Shown in pieces: positions 46,750 through 55,376 of a stretch of 64,000 bases of DNA. Position 1 is the first letter of the stretch, and every line of letters begins with the position of its first letter. The translations under genes were made by a program, and so were the position numbers. Location: assembly GCA_041484195.1 (NCBI GenBank), contig JBGPHC010000017.1, forward strand, positions 23,657-87,656, read 5' to 3'. The notes beneath the pieces are model-generated. The model was not told where the DNA came from and did not search any database. It worked only from the letters and a program-made list of their open reading frames with translations. This DNA comes from PSRI01 sp041484195 (lineage in GTDB: Bacteria > Bacteroidota > Bacteroidia > Chitinophagales > Chitinophagaceae).

Positions 46750-47949
46750 TCAGGGTAATACATAAATGGTCTTGTTTTCAATTTTGAAATGTACATATCC
46801 GTTCAATTCCAGAATGCGAAGAAGTTTTGTCACCGGTTCACTCCTCAATATCGTTGCAGTGAAATCCTGTTTGATTGCGCCCTGGTACACCACTTTGGCA
46901 TCATACCAACGCTCTACCTGGCGCATGATGAATTCAATAGGGACATCATGAAAAACAAAAAGCCCATTCTTCCAGCCGGTGATGCCTGCCGTGTCCACAC
47001 CCGCCTGCCTGGTAATGCCGGCATTGGTAATATTTGCCTGCATTCCGGGTTCCAGCCTGTCAAGCTCATTCCTATGGTTTACTGCTACGGTTCCTTCCAA
47101 TAGGGTCACTTCTTTAGCCATTTCTTCAGGGTAAGCCATTATGTTGAAATGCGTACCCAAAACGGTGATGCCTGCACTATCTGCCAGCACCACCCGAAAT
47201 GGTTGTTTTTCATTTTTTGCAACCTCAAAATAGGCTTCTCCCTCAAGTTCAACCCTGCGTTCATCTCCAGGGAAATGGGTGGGATATTTGAGTGTGGTGG
47301 CGGCATTCATCCAGACCTTTGTTCCATCCGGCAATTTCAATTGGTATTGCCCGCCGATGGGAGTGGATAATATATTCATGGCAGCATTTGCCGCTACTGT
47401 TCCATCCGCTACATAAATCAATTCGCCATCATTGAGTTTGCTGATATCAGAGCCCTGTTCTTTTTTTATAAGGCCATTTTTTGCAGTTGTCAGGTCCACA
47501 ATGGAGCCATCGGCAAAAGTGAGTGTGGCCCGGTTGCCCCCCGGCTGAAGTTTTGAACTGTCGCCCATGGCTATCTCAACAGCACTGACTTTGGGACTTC
47601 TTGTATAACGGTAAATGAAAAATAGCCCTGTAAGTAAAATGATTGCGGCAGCGGCCATCCATGCCGGGCTTAGCTTTGACCATTTCGGGTTTTTTTTGAA
47701 TGCTCCTTTGTCCAGCAATGCCCTGAATGATTCTTCCGATTTTACCTGATCCATCCAGGCAAGATTCGCCTGCAGGTTATTTTCGTCAGTCAGGTCTTCA
47801 AACAATCTCATGTTATGATCACTGGCGTTGACCCAATCATTTAGTTCTTCCTGTTCTTGCTCCGTGAGCGATTCGCGTATATAGCCCGCTATCAGGTAGG
47901 CTATACGATATGCGCCTGTATCCATATTTGCAAAAAATTTTTCTTTCAC
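46750..47949 (-). CDS. fecR: FecR-family anti-sigma factor
   Basis: A 399-residue single-span inner-membrane protein (a start at residue 9, 47925, is also plausible). A cytosolic helical part (1-90) precedes the membrane span (about 95-112, AWMAAAAIILLTGLFFIY), then the FecR beta-domain (TPIGGQYQLKLPDGTKVWMNAATTLKYP, GEAYFEVAKN, VLGTHFNIMAYP, VTLLEGTV) and the C-terminal DUF4974 domain, which contacts the receptor's STN domain. It should hold the ECF sigma factor encoded just upstream until the receptor binds ligand. Confidence 0.95.
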   Translation of the reverse strand: MKEKFFANMDTGAYRIAYLIAGYIRESLTEQEQEELNDWVNASDHNMRLFEDLTDENNLQANLAWMDQVKSEESFRALLDKGAFKKNPKWSKLSPAWMAAAAIILLTGLFFIYRYTRSPKVSAVEIAMGDSSKLQPGGNRATLTFADGSIVDLTTAKNGLIKKEQGSDISKLNDGELIYVADGTVAANAAMNILSTPIGGQYQLKLPDGTKVWMNAATTLKYPTHFPGDERRVELEGEAYFEVAKNEKQPFRVVLADSAGITVLGTHFNIMAYPEEMAKEVTLLEGTVAVNHRNELDRLEPGMQANITNAGITRQAGVDTAGITGWKNGLFVFHDVPIEFIMRQVERWYDAKVVYQGAIKQDFTATILRSEPVTKLLRILELNGYVHFKIENKTIYVLP

Positions 47950-48002
47950 ACTATTAAGTTAGCGCAAGCTGATAATAAGAAGGCAGGTTTAGGAAAAAAG
48001 GA

Positions 48003-48719
48003 CTATAAAAGGGGGGAAAAACCGTTTGCCAAAAGTGAAAAAAGGATCATGGAGGGTCTTAGTAATTTCTTACGTAGTGATTCCAATCCCTTGGCTTTTT
48101 GAGTCTTGATAGTGCTGGGGGAGAGCTTCAATTCTGTGGCTATCTCGCGCGTGGTTTTGCCTTCAATAAAATGCATGGTCAGCACCCTTCTCGTACCTGG
48201 TGAAAGTTCCTCCAAGGCTCTGTGAATGATGCGATAAGTCTCGATTCTCAACAGGTGATCGATAGGGGTATCACCATTCAGGTCGTTGGATAAAATGGAA
48301 TCCTTACTGAGTGTCGCTCTTTTGAGCTCCTGCCGGCGAACCCTCTGACTGTCCCGCAGTACGGTTTTATATAAATAGGACCTGATCGCATAATAATTAT
48401 CCAGTTTCCAATGCATCTTCCAGGTTTTTATGAAGGCATCGGAAGCAATTTCCTCAGCAATAGCGATGTTTTCCACCCATCTAAATGCGTATAAAGCCAG
48501 GGCCGCGTGAAATTCCCGGTAAAAAAATGCAAGCGCCTGCTCATCTCCCTGCTGAAAGAGAAGAGCATATTCATGGTTCGTATGGTGCGGCTCCGGTTGC
48601 AAGGGCAAATTGATCAGATAAAAAAAAGGGAGCCACAAAGAGGTGCCGACGGATATTCCTATGACCGATACAAGAGACGGATATCCCTCTGATCGATAAA
48701 AGAAAGACGTGGAACTCAA
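48003..48719 (-). CDS. ECF-type RNA polymerase sigma factor (Bacteroidetes FecI-like)
   Basis: Coordinates give the longest frame (238 residues). Sigma regions are clear: region 2 in EYALLFQQGDEQALAFFYREFHAALALYAFRWV and AEEIASDAFIKTWKM, region 4 in YRIIHRALEELSPGTRRVLTMHFIEGKTTREIATELKLSPSTIKTQKAK. The first ~40 residues are not sigma-like; a TTG start near 48608 or 48602 is more likely. It sits 53 bases upstream of fecR and should direct the susC2-susD2-tlpA genes. Confidence 0.9.
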   Translation of the reverse strand: MSSTSFFYRSEGYPSLVSVIGISVGTSLWLPFFYLINLPLQPEPHHTNHEYALLFQQGDEQALAFFYREFHAALALYAFRWVENIAIAEEIASDAFIKTWKMHWKLDNYYAIRSYLYKTVLRDSQRVRRQELKRATLSKDSILSNDLNGDTPIDHLLRIETYRIIHRALEELSPGTRRVLTMHFIEGKTTREIATELKLSPSTIKTQKAKGLESLRKKLLRPSMILFSLLANGFSPLL

Positions 48720-48732
48720 CTTACCGCAACTG

Positions 48733-48807
48733 AGGCCGAGCAGGCCTTACCACGAATAAGCGAGCCCACGCCTAAACGTGAGCTCTTCACTTATTGTCCC
48801 GTGGTAA
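48733..48807. repeat. Structured hairpin region upstream of the sigma gene
   Basis: Two adjacent foldable elements: AGGCC/GGCCT (48733-48747), then a longer stem with nested pairs TTACCACG/CGTGGTAA (48747-48754, 48800-48807), AATAAG/CTTATT, GAGC/GCTC and CACG/CGTG around the loop CCTAAA. Nested pairing with small bulges looks like a folded RNA or a mobile palindrome. Confidence 0.5.
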
Positions 48808-48937
48808 TGAAATTGCTCTTTTCAGTTGCGAGACTCCAAGCGAAAGCTTCAAATCATTTTATGAAGATTCGCGAAAATAAATTCTATTCAATTGGATTGT
48901 TCTTTGAATCCTTTGAATATGTAAATATAATGAAAAT

Positions 48938-48955
48938 GCCTATATCTGTATAGGC
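48938..48955. promoter_or_regulatory. Palindrome upstream of the HTH gene, candidate operator
   Basis: GCCTATA-TCTG-TATAGGC, a perfect 7-bp inverted repeat ending 37 bases before the start at 48993, well placed for autoregulation by the small XRE-type repressor. Confidence 0.45.
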
Positions 48956-48992
48956 AGACGGAGAATTTAGTTTGGCTTTCTTGCACATAGTG

Positions 48993-49235
48993 ATGAGCAG
49001 GAAAAACTCAAAAAACAGAATTGACTGGTTTATAATTAATCAGGTGCGACAAATGCGAATGGCTCAGCACCTCTCCCAGGATGATATCGCCTTGCATTTA
49101 GATATTTCAAAAGGATATATCGGACATATTGAAAGTCCCAATTTCCCGGCTAAATACAATACGGCCCATCTGAATGAACTGGCTAAATTGTTCAAATGCT
49201 CCCCTAAAGATTTTCTCCCCGAAAAACCGCTCTGA
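48993..49235 (+). CDS. Small XRE-type helix-turn-helix regulator
   Basis: About 80 residues from the ATG at 48993 (an upstream start at 48972 is less likely). A single Cro/CI-type HTH: IINQVRQMRMAQHLSQDDIALHLDISKGYIGHIES, followed by the helix LNELAKLFKCSPKDFLP. No second domain. It stands alone between the sigma factor and the NO cluster. Confidence 0.85.
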   Translation: MSRKNSKNRIDWFIINQVRQMRMAQHLSQDDIALHLDISKGYIGHIESPNFPAKYNTAHLNELAKLFKCSPKDFLPEKPL

Positions 49236-49312
49236 ATTAATTCCATTAATTCAGGGAAACCTGCAATTCAAAATGAGAATCAGAGATATGAGACCAATGG
49301 CCAATAATCGGT

Positions 49313-49768
49313 TTATTTTGCAGCGCTCTTTCTGTTGTTATTAATAAATAACTTCCCCTTGCTGATCTCGTCCGCCAGGTCCTGGATGGTCTTGGTTTCA
49401 AAGAGTTGAATCAACTGAAGCTTGATGATTTTATACCGGGCATGCATGGGACATGGTTTCAGGTCTGAACATTCCCTCAGTCCCAGGATACATTTGGTGA
49501 TGACATCGTCTTCTCCTACTGCCTCAAGCACGGCCCTCACCGGCAATTTTCTTTTGGCAGGTTCAAGATAAAAACCACCTCCGGGACCGGTGGAGGAACT
49601 AATGATCCTGTCTTCCTTAGTGAGTAACTGCAGGATCTTTGCCGTAAATGATTTTGGGGAATCAATGGCCTTTGCTATTTCGATAAGTCCGAGTTTCTTC
49701 TCTTCGGTACTTTTCTGTGCTATATAGATCGTGGCCCTGAGGGCATATTCGGTCGCTTTTGAAAACAT
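49313..49768 (-). CDS. Rrf2-family regulator, NsrR-like
   Basis: About 151 residues from the ATG at 49768, where the family start (MFSKATEYALRATIYIA) lies; an ATG at 49801 would add 11 residues. The winged helix is followed by a cysteine cluster CILGLRECSDLKPC that fits the [Fe-S] site of NsrR/IscR-type Rrf2 proteins, whose cluster senses nitric oxide or redox state. Its position beside three NO-reductase-type genes and a palindromic site between them makes NO sensing likely, though direct proof is absent. Confidence 0.87.
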   Translation of the reverse strand: MFSKATEYALRATIYIAQKSTEEKKLGLIEIAKAIDSPKSFTAKILQLLTKEDRIISSSTGPGGGFYLEPAKRKLPVRAVLEAVGEDDVITKCILGLRECSDLKPCPMHARYKIIKLQLIQLFETKTIQDLADEISKGKLFINNNRKSAAK

Positions 49769-49960
49769 CCACGTGATTTTGATAGGACCTTCAAGATGCA
49801 TTTGACTTTCACAATGTAAGCATTAACAGAGAAAAGATGATTCAGTCCGTTGAATTGTCCAAAGTGAATTGAAATCTTCCTGTCATGCAGTTGATCTCCG
49901 GATCAATCTGTCGAAGGGCAATACTTTGGGCATGATCCATCACATAACAATCTCCTTATC

Positions 49961-51358
49961 TTATTCCATGGCCAAGCCAGCCCTTGGTCGGATGGAGCTT
50001 TTCCCTCTCTTAAGACCCCATTTCAAATGGCAAATGATTTGATTCTTTACCAGGGGATAAATGATCAATAAGAATCCCGTCATCAAGGTGATCCCGGACA
50101 GGAAAAATATTATGAAATAAGGTCTCAGTCCATGCATCATGACGCTGAAGGGTAAGCGCACGGAACTCATTTGCCACCTGGCCTTCAATACCCCGGCCGC
50201 AATCAGGCTGAGCCAGAAAATAAGTAGCGAAATATTGGCCGTGAGAATCCCGCGGTTCAGCATTTTTTTATGAGGTTCGAAGGAACGGCATCCGTCATTC
50301 AGAATATCGAAGGCCATGGCCAGCAGTAAAAAACTATTGATTCCGATGGTGGCGCCCATTGTATGCGCAACAGTAATATGCGTGCCATGGGTGTACACAT
50401 TGATCGCAGGTACCGACATGACAATGGCTAACAAAAGCGTCAGGAAAATCCAGAGATCGGCCGCCAACAGAAAACGGTAGGCCGTCTGATGAAACAGCTT
50501 CTTCGCTGCACTCACCGAATCCTTCCAATTATAAATGATCCTCCCCAGAATGACCAGTTCGGTCATGCTTACCAGGTAGCTGATATGTTTTATATAAGGC
50601 CGTGTAGGCAAAGTGTAGATGTGATGGCCCCAGTTGAACATCAGATTAAATAGGCCCGTGAAATACAACACAAAAGCCAGGGACGAATGACTGTAAGTTT
50701 TGTTGTTGCTTATCTTGTCCATGAGAAAGATGCTGCTGCCATAGATAAGCATGTTCCAGGATCCTACCATGGAACCGTAGGACTTCCATTGAATAGTCAT
50801 GTCATTCACCACATTATTTCTAAAATAGGGGAGCACCCATAAATTGGATTCGATATAAGTAAACAGAAAAAAAACAATGCCTGTCAGCCACATCCAGACA
50901 TAGACGGGCTGATTTTTGAGAGATCCGACTGATCTGGTGAAGTTGATTAAAAATAATATCCAGCCAATCAGTACAGGAATTGAGAGCAGTGGTGGGAACT
51001 CCCAGTATTCCCTTCCTCCAAAAATCCCCAGGCAATAAGAAATCAGGATACATATAATAGATAAGATAAAAATCCATAACTGGATGCCCAGGAGACGGGC
51101 AGAATATAATTTTTTACCTGAATGTTCCTGCAGGTATGATATCACGGTTCCCATGGCAGCCATGATGATCCAGAATATAACGGCAGATACATGCAGAGGC
51201 CGCACCTGCTCAAATGAGAGCCGGGTCTTCAAAAACCCCGGGATAAGATATTGTAATCCACCCAGTAATCCGAATACCATGCCTCCGGCCAGTAATAACA
51301 GCGCGACTAATATGAATGTCTTTTCTGAACCTATCTTAGTCCTGTGCAATCGTTCCAT
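49961..51358 (-). CDS. NorB-like haem-copper oxidase superfamily subunit with altered active site
   Basis: A 465-residue, 12-span protein. NorB-type landmarks are present: haem-ligand H56 in QVRPLHVSAVIFW, GREYWEFP (about 115-122), the HH pair H245-H246 (NWGHHIYT) and the haem-ligand region THITVAHTMG (H332). Two things differ from canonical NorB. The helix that should give the first FeB histidine and glutamate (HLWVEG) reads SYGSMVGSWNM (193-203) with no histidine, and the second haem-ligand position after H332 is methionine (M334) instead of histidine. The NorC-like gene overlaps it by 23 bases. Annotated elsewhere as cbb3-type subunit I; NO reduction is plausible but unproven. Confidence 0.82.
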   Translation of the reverse strand: MERLHRTKIGSEKTFILVALLLLAGGMVFGLLGGLQYLIPGFLKTRLSFEQVRPLHVSAVIFWIIMAAMGTVISYLQEHSGKKLYSARLLGIQLWIFILSIICILISYCLGIFGGREYWEFPPLLSIPVLIGWILFLINFTRSVGSLKNQPVYVWMWLTGIVFFLFTYIESNLWVLPYFRNNVVNDMTIQWKSYGSMVGSWNMLIYGSSIFLMDKISNNKTYSHSSLAFVLYFTGLFNLMFNWGHHIYTLPTRPYIKHISYLVSMTELVILGRIIYNWKDSVSAAKKLFHQTAYRFLLAADLWIFLTLLLAIVMSVPAINVYTHGTHITVAHTMGATIGINSFLLLAMAFDILNDGCRSFEPHKKMLNRGILTANISLLIFWLSLIAAGVLKARWQMSSVRLPFSVMMHGLRPYFIIFFLSGITLMTGFLLIIYPLVKNQIICHLKWGLKRGKSSIRPRAGLAME

Positions 51359-51740
51359 CTTTATTGATTATAAAGGTTCTGGGATCGGCTTTGCCGGAAG
51401 CGTCCACATCCCTGAGATAGGCCTCCAATGCGATGATCTCGTCCTCTGCCAGATGAAAGTCAGGCATGATATCGGTTCCATTTTTCAAGAAGGCTTTTAT
51501 ATATTCCGGGCCCCTGGTGGAATATGAATTGGTCAGGTCGGGACCCAGGTAGCCACCCAGCCCATATACCTGGTGACAGGCATTGCAATTATAATCCTGC
51601 CAAAGCCGTTTTCCCCGGTCAGCCAAGGCTGTCGCGGCTTTGTGGCCGGCCGGAAGCGACGTGTACAGGTGTAATGAATAAAACAGGAAAGCCAACACCA
51701 GGCTTGACGCCACCACTAGTTTCCGCTTATCCAAAGTCAT
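51336..51740 (-). CDS. NorC-like membrane-anchored cytochrome c
   Basis: A 134-residue protein with one N-terminal span (about 9-26) and a c-type haem site C52-x-x-C55-H56 (NCNACHQVYG), the NorC-type LGPDLTN segment and the axial methionine M92 in DIMPDF. It overlaps the NorB-like gene by 23 bases, so they form an obligate pair that would pass electrons to the catalytic subunit. Starts 70 bases from the divergent qNor gene across the palindrome at 51759. Confidence 0.88.
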   Translation of the reverse strand: MTLDKRKLVVASSLVLAFLFYSLHLYTSLPAGHKAATALADRGKRLWQDYNCNACHQVYGLGGYLGPDLTNSYSTRGPEYIKAFLKNGTDIMPDFHLAEDEIIALEAYLRDVDASGKADPRTFIINKDGTIAQD

Positions 51741-51758
51741 AGATTCTTTAGAAATAAA

Positions 51759-51780
51759 TTAAGGACAAAATTATCCTTAA
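51759..51780. promoter_or_regulatory. Palindrome between the divergent NO-reductase genes
   Basis: TTAAGGA-N8-TCCTTAA, symmetric and centred in the 69-base gap between the NorC-like and qNor genes. Best explained as the operator of the nearby Rrf2/NsrR-like regulator. The TCCTTAA half-site is repeated upstream of the 613-residue gene at 55377. Confidence 0.6.
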
Positions 51781-51809
51781 TTTGTATATTCGCCAAGAAA
51801 CACTGCTAT

Positions 51810-54155
51810 ATGGCGAAAAAAAATTTCATGGGCTACCTGCTTAATCCTAAGAACTGGTGGCTCCCCTTGCTGGTGATCTTTACTGTTAGCATTGCCGGCG
51901 TTTCCATGATCGGGATACATACTTACACAGAAGCTCCTCCAATCCCATCATATATTTCCCAACAGGGAGAAACGGTTTTTTCAAATGAAGATATCCTGAA
52001 TGGACAGGCTGTTTTTCAGCGGTACGCGCTGATGGAATATGGCAGCATGTTTGGTGATGGAGCAAACCGGGGTCCCGACTATACGGCCGAGGCCCTGCAT
52101 TTGGTCTCGCAATACATGAACCATTATTATGAGTCAGGTCTGAAAGAGGTGCCTGAAAAAGCATTGCTGGAAAAAGGAGTCGCGGAACAGGTGAAATCGG
52201 AGATAAAAGCCAACCATTATAATAAGGATGATAACAAGGTGCTGCTGACGGATGCCCAGGCCTATGCAGGTACGGAGTTGATAAAATATTATAATCAAAA
52301 ATTCAGAGACCCTTCCTCGGCGGGGGCCTTTAAACCGGCCGGTTATATTACCGATCCGAATGAAATTAGGTCCCTGACAGCTTTTTTCTACTGGGGTGCC
52401 TGGGTTTGCGGAGTGGAGCGACCGGGTGAACATTATAGTTATACGCATAACTGGCCCTTCGATCCCACAGCAGGCAATGAGCCGACTTCGGCCATCATAC
52501 TTTGGAGCATCATCGGTTCCCTGGGACTCATATTCGGACTGGGGATTGTACTCTATTATCATGGAAAACTGGAGAAGCTGGACGATAAAGCCTATACCAG
52601 CAATGCTGAACCATTCATGACCAGAGGGGAGATACATAAATTTCAACCAAGCGCCGTTCAACGAGCAACCTACAAATTCTTTTATGTGACCATACTGCTT
52701 TTCGGGGTGCAGGTGCTCGCCGGCATATTAACTGTGCATGACTTTGTGGGATTTGTCCATTTTTTTGGTTTCAATATTTCTGAGACCCTACCCATTACGG
52801 TAACCAGGAGCTGGCATGTGCAGCTTTCCCTTCTGTGGATTTCAGCCTGCTGGATAGGCGCGTCATTTTTCATGATGTCCCTGATTTCTCCCAATCAACC
52901 CAAAAGACAGGTAACCCTGATCAATACAATCTTCTGGCTCACTTTTGTTCTGGTTGCCGGTTCTCTTGCAGGAATATTCCTCGGGCCCAAAGGATTTTTG
53001 GCTAATACATGGTATTGGCTGGGTCACCAGGGTTGGGAATATGTTGAATTGGGAAAACTCTGGCAGGTAATATTGGGTATTGTATTTATTATTTGGGCCG
53101 TTACACTCTACCGTGGAGTTAAACCCGTCATGAAAATGAATCAGCCCTGGGCCTTACCCAACTGGCTGGTATATGCCACTTTCAGCATAATATTTTTATT
53201 GTTGTCGGGATTTGTTGCCACACCAAGGACCAATTTTGTGATCGCGGATTTCTGGCGATGGATGGTGGTGCATATGTGGGCCGAAGCTTTCTTTGAAGTA
53301 TTCACAACGGTATTGATTGGCTATTTCATGGTGTTGATGGGATTGGTCAGCAAACAGGCAGTAGTCCGGGTGATCTACCTGGCAACGCTTCTTTTTCTTG
53401 GCTCGGGACTTCTGGGCATTTCGCATAATTTTTATTGGAACGCTAAACCGGTAGCCACCATGGCCCTGGGTTCCGTGTTCTCCACCTTGCAGGTAATTCC
53501 ACTCGTATTGCTCACATTGGAAGCATGGCGCTTCAGCAAACTGCCGAGGATATTGGAAACCAAGAATGGGGTGAATGGAGACTTGAATAAAAGATTCGGA
53601 TTTTCAGAGGTCTTCCTTTTCCTGGTAGCCGTCAATTTCTGGAATTTCTTCGGAGCAGGAGTATTGGGTTTTATCATCAACCTCCCCATCGCCAACTATT
53701 ATGAACATGGAACTTATTTAACCGTCAATCATGGTCATGCCGCTTTAATGGGTGTTTATGGTAATCTGGCTCTGGCGGCCATATTGTTTTGCTGTCAGCT
53801 TCTATTCAAAGCAGAATGGTGGAGGCCAAAACTTATCACAACTGCATTCTGGTCTATCAATATCGGTTTATTTTTGATGGTATTGCTGGACCTTTTCCCT
53901 GTTGGACTCTGGCAATTCAAGACCGTAACCGAAAATGGGCTTTGGTTTGCGCGGGGGCATGAATTTATTGAAAGTACCGGTTTCCAAACATTCACCTGGC
54001 TACGCATTGTAGGCGGCTCTTTGTTCACGCTGGGAGGAGTATTGCCCCTGGTTTGGTTCATTATTCGAGGTAGGAAAGGGCTGAAAAAAAATGTTCAGGG
54101 TATCAGTTTTCTGAAGAGGAAAGAAGAAATTCCAGCCTCCCTGACGCAATATTAA
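51810..54155 (+). CDS. norZ: Quinol-dependent nitric oxide reductase (qNorB-like)
   Basis: A 781-residue membrane protein: an N-terminal span, a periplasmic cytochrome-c-like domain without haem motif (FSNEDILNGQAVFQRYALMEYGSMFG), and a NorB barrel with about 13 further spans. The active site has H488 and E492 (HMWAEAFFE) as FeB ligands and haem ligands H641/H643 (VNHGHAALMG). The HH pair expected at the next ligand position is H539-N540 (GISHNFYW), so one histidine is replaced by asparagine. It should reduce NO to N2O with quinol electrons. Divergent from the NorC-NorB-like pair across a palindrome. Confidence 0.9.
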   Translation: MAKKNFMGYLLNPKNWWLPLLVIFTVSIAGVSMIGIHTYTEAPPIPSYISQQGETVFSNEDILNGQAVFQRYALMEYGSMFGDGANRGPDYTAEALHLVSQYMNHYYESGLKEVPEKALLEKGVAEQVKSEIKANHYNKDDNKVLLTDAQAYAGTELIKYYNQKFRDPSSAGAFKPAGYITDPNEIRSLTAFFYWGAWVCGVERPGEHYSYTHNWPFDPTAGNEPTSAIILWSIIGSLGLIFGLGIVLYYHGKLEKLDDKAYTSNAEPFMTRGEIHKFQPSAVQRATYKFFYVTILLFGVQVLAGILTVHDFVGFVHFFGFNISETLPITVTRSWHVQLSLLWISACWIGASFFMMSLISPNQPKRQVTLINTIFWLTFVLVAGSLAGIFLGPKGFLANTWYWLGHQGWEYVELGKLWQVILGIVFIIWAVTLYRGVKPVMKMNQPWALPNWLVYATFSIIFLLLSGFVATPRTNFVIADFWRWMVVHMWAEAFFEVFTTVLIGYFMVLMGLVSKQAVVRVIYLATLLFLGSGLLGISHNFYWNAKPVATMALGSVFSTLQVIPLVLLTLEAWRFSKLPRILETKNGVNGDLNKRFGFSEVFLFLVAVNFWNFFGAGVLGFIINLPIANYYEHGTYLTVNHGHAALMGVYGNLALAAILFCCQLLFKAEWWRPKLITTAFWSINIGLFLMVLLDLFPVGLWQFKTVTENGLWFARGHEFIESTGFQTFTWLRIVGGSLFTLGGVLPLVWFIIRGRKGLKKNVQGISFLKRKEEIPASLTQY

Positions 54156-54298
54156 TATGGAATGCGAGTTGACTCAACTGGCAAAGTGAATCAGCCCATT
54201 CAAGAACGCGGCCTGTTGATGCTGGAAAATTCATTTGAAGTGAAAAATTGAAAATTAGTTTGATGATAATTATGAATAAATCCATTATCTGAAACGCG

Positions 54299-54775
54299 AT
54301 GGGATCAATAGAAATCAAAACTCCTTCCTATTCGAAGACTATTACCACAGAAGTGGTTTGCCACAATGATACCAATCCCATGGGAATATTGCAGGGTGGC
54401 CGTCTGGTACAGTGGATGGATATTGCTGCGGCCGTTTGCGCTCAGACCCACGCAGGAGAGACCTGCGTGACCGCTTCAATCCATGAGGTGGATTTCAATG
54501 CATCCGCAAGATTGGGAGATATGATTACGATAAATGCCGTAATAACAAGAGCTTTTGTCAGCTCCATGGAAATATTCGTAGAGGCATTTGCCAAAAATCC
54601 GCGGGCAGGGAAGAAATTTTCAATCTGCCAGGCCTATTTCACCTTTGTTGCCATAAATGAAAGCGGCAAACCAACCCGGGTAAATCCGGTGGAACCGCTT
54701 ACTGAGTCAGAACTGGAGCACTATAATAGTGCCCTGCGGAGGAAAGAGAAAAAAACTCGTGAAAAAAGGTTTTAA
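54299..54775 (+). CDS. Acyl-CoA thioesterase (hotdog fold, YciA-like)
   Basis: A 158-residue hotdog-fold protein. The family segment NDTNPMGILQGGRLVQWMDIAAAVCAQTHAG holds the catalytic aspartate and helix, followed by VTASIHEVDFNASARLGDMI. Such enzymes hydrolyse acyl-CoA thioesters in the cytosol. It is 143 bases after qNor and 14 before the flavin-like gene, probably with its own promoter. Confidence 0.9.
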   Translation: MGSIEIKTPSYSKTITTEVVCHNDTNPMGILQGGRLVQWMDIAAAVCAQTHAGETCVTASIHEVDFNASARLGDMITINAVITRAFVSSMEIFVEAFAKNPRAGKKFSICQAYFTFVAINESGKPTRVNPVEPLTESELEHYNSALRRKEKKTREKRF

Positions 54776-54789
54776 TTTGTTCAAATATT

Positions 54790-55233
54790 ATGGACCAAAC
54801 CATCATCGACTTTTTACAAAAACAAACCTGTGCCACGATCTGCTGCACAGATGAAACGGGAAGGCCTTATTGCTTCAGTTGCTATTACGCCTGCAACCCA
54901 AAACTAGGCCTGCTGTATTTCAAATCATCGGATGATTCCTATCACAGCGGCTTGATGGCAAAGAACCGAATCCTGTCTGGAACAATTTTGCCGGACAAAC
55001 TAAATAAATTAATGACCAGAGGTGTACAATGGAATGGGGAATTGACAGATCATACAGACCCCCTGGCAGAAAATGCATTCGTGAATTATCACAAGAAATT
55101 TCCCATGGCACTGGTAATGAAAGGCCATATATTTACGGTCAGGCTCGACGACATAAAGATGACAGACAGCAAGCTGGGCAAGGTAAAAAAGATTCTGTGG
55201 AAGAGAGCCCAGGAAAATGTGAACTCAGTCTGA
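54790..55233 (+). CDS. Pyridoxamine 5-phosphate oxidase-like flavin-binding protein
   Basis: A 147-residue split-barrel protein of the PNPOx-like/FMN-binding family: FLQKQTCATICCTDETGRPYCFSCYYAC, LLYFKSSDDSYHSGLMAKN and ILPDKLNKLMTRGVQWNGEL are typical. True vitamin-B6 oxidases are longer; small members bind FMN, F420 or haem. The cysteine-rich opening (TCATICCTDE) is noteworthy. In an NO cluster a flavin-linked redox role fits, but this is inference. Confidence 0.82.
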   Translation: MDQTIIDFLQKQTCATICCTDETGRPYCFSCYYACNPKLGLLYFKSSDDSYHSGLMAKNRILSGTILPDKLNKLMTRGVQWNGELTDHTDPLAENAFVNYHKKFPMALVMKGHIFTVRLDDIKMTDSKLGKVKKILWKRAQENVNSV

Positions 55234-55336
55234 TATTGAAAAATGATGGCCGGATCAGAACTTCATGAAAGGGAATTCAACTTATTCCGGAGGTTAAAGA
55301 AGGTTCATCTCCATTTAAAAAATCATTGAAATATTC

Positions 55337-55362
55337 TTTATTAATCCTTAATCCTTAATAAA
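55337..55362 (+). promoter_or_regulatory. Palindromic region with tandem TCCTTAA heptamers
   Basis: TTTATTAA (55337-55344) and TTAATAAA (55355-55362) form an inverted repeat enclosing TCCTTAA twice head to tail (55345-55351, 55352-55358). The heptamer equals the half-site of the palindrome between the NO-reductase genes, suggesting shared control by the Rrf2 regulator. Confidence 0.5.
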
Positions 55363-55376
55363 ATAATCCGTACCCT

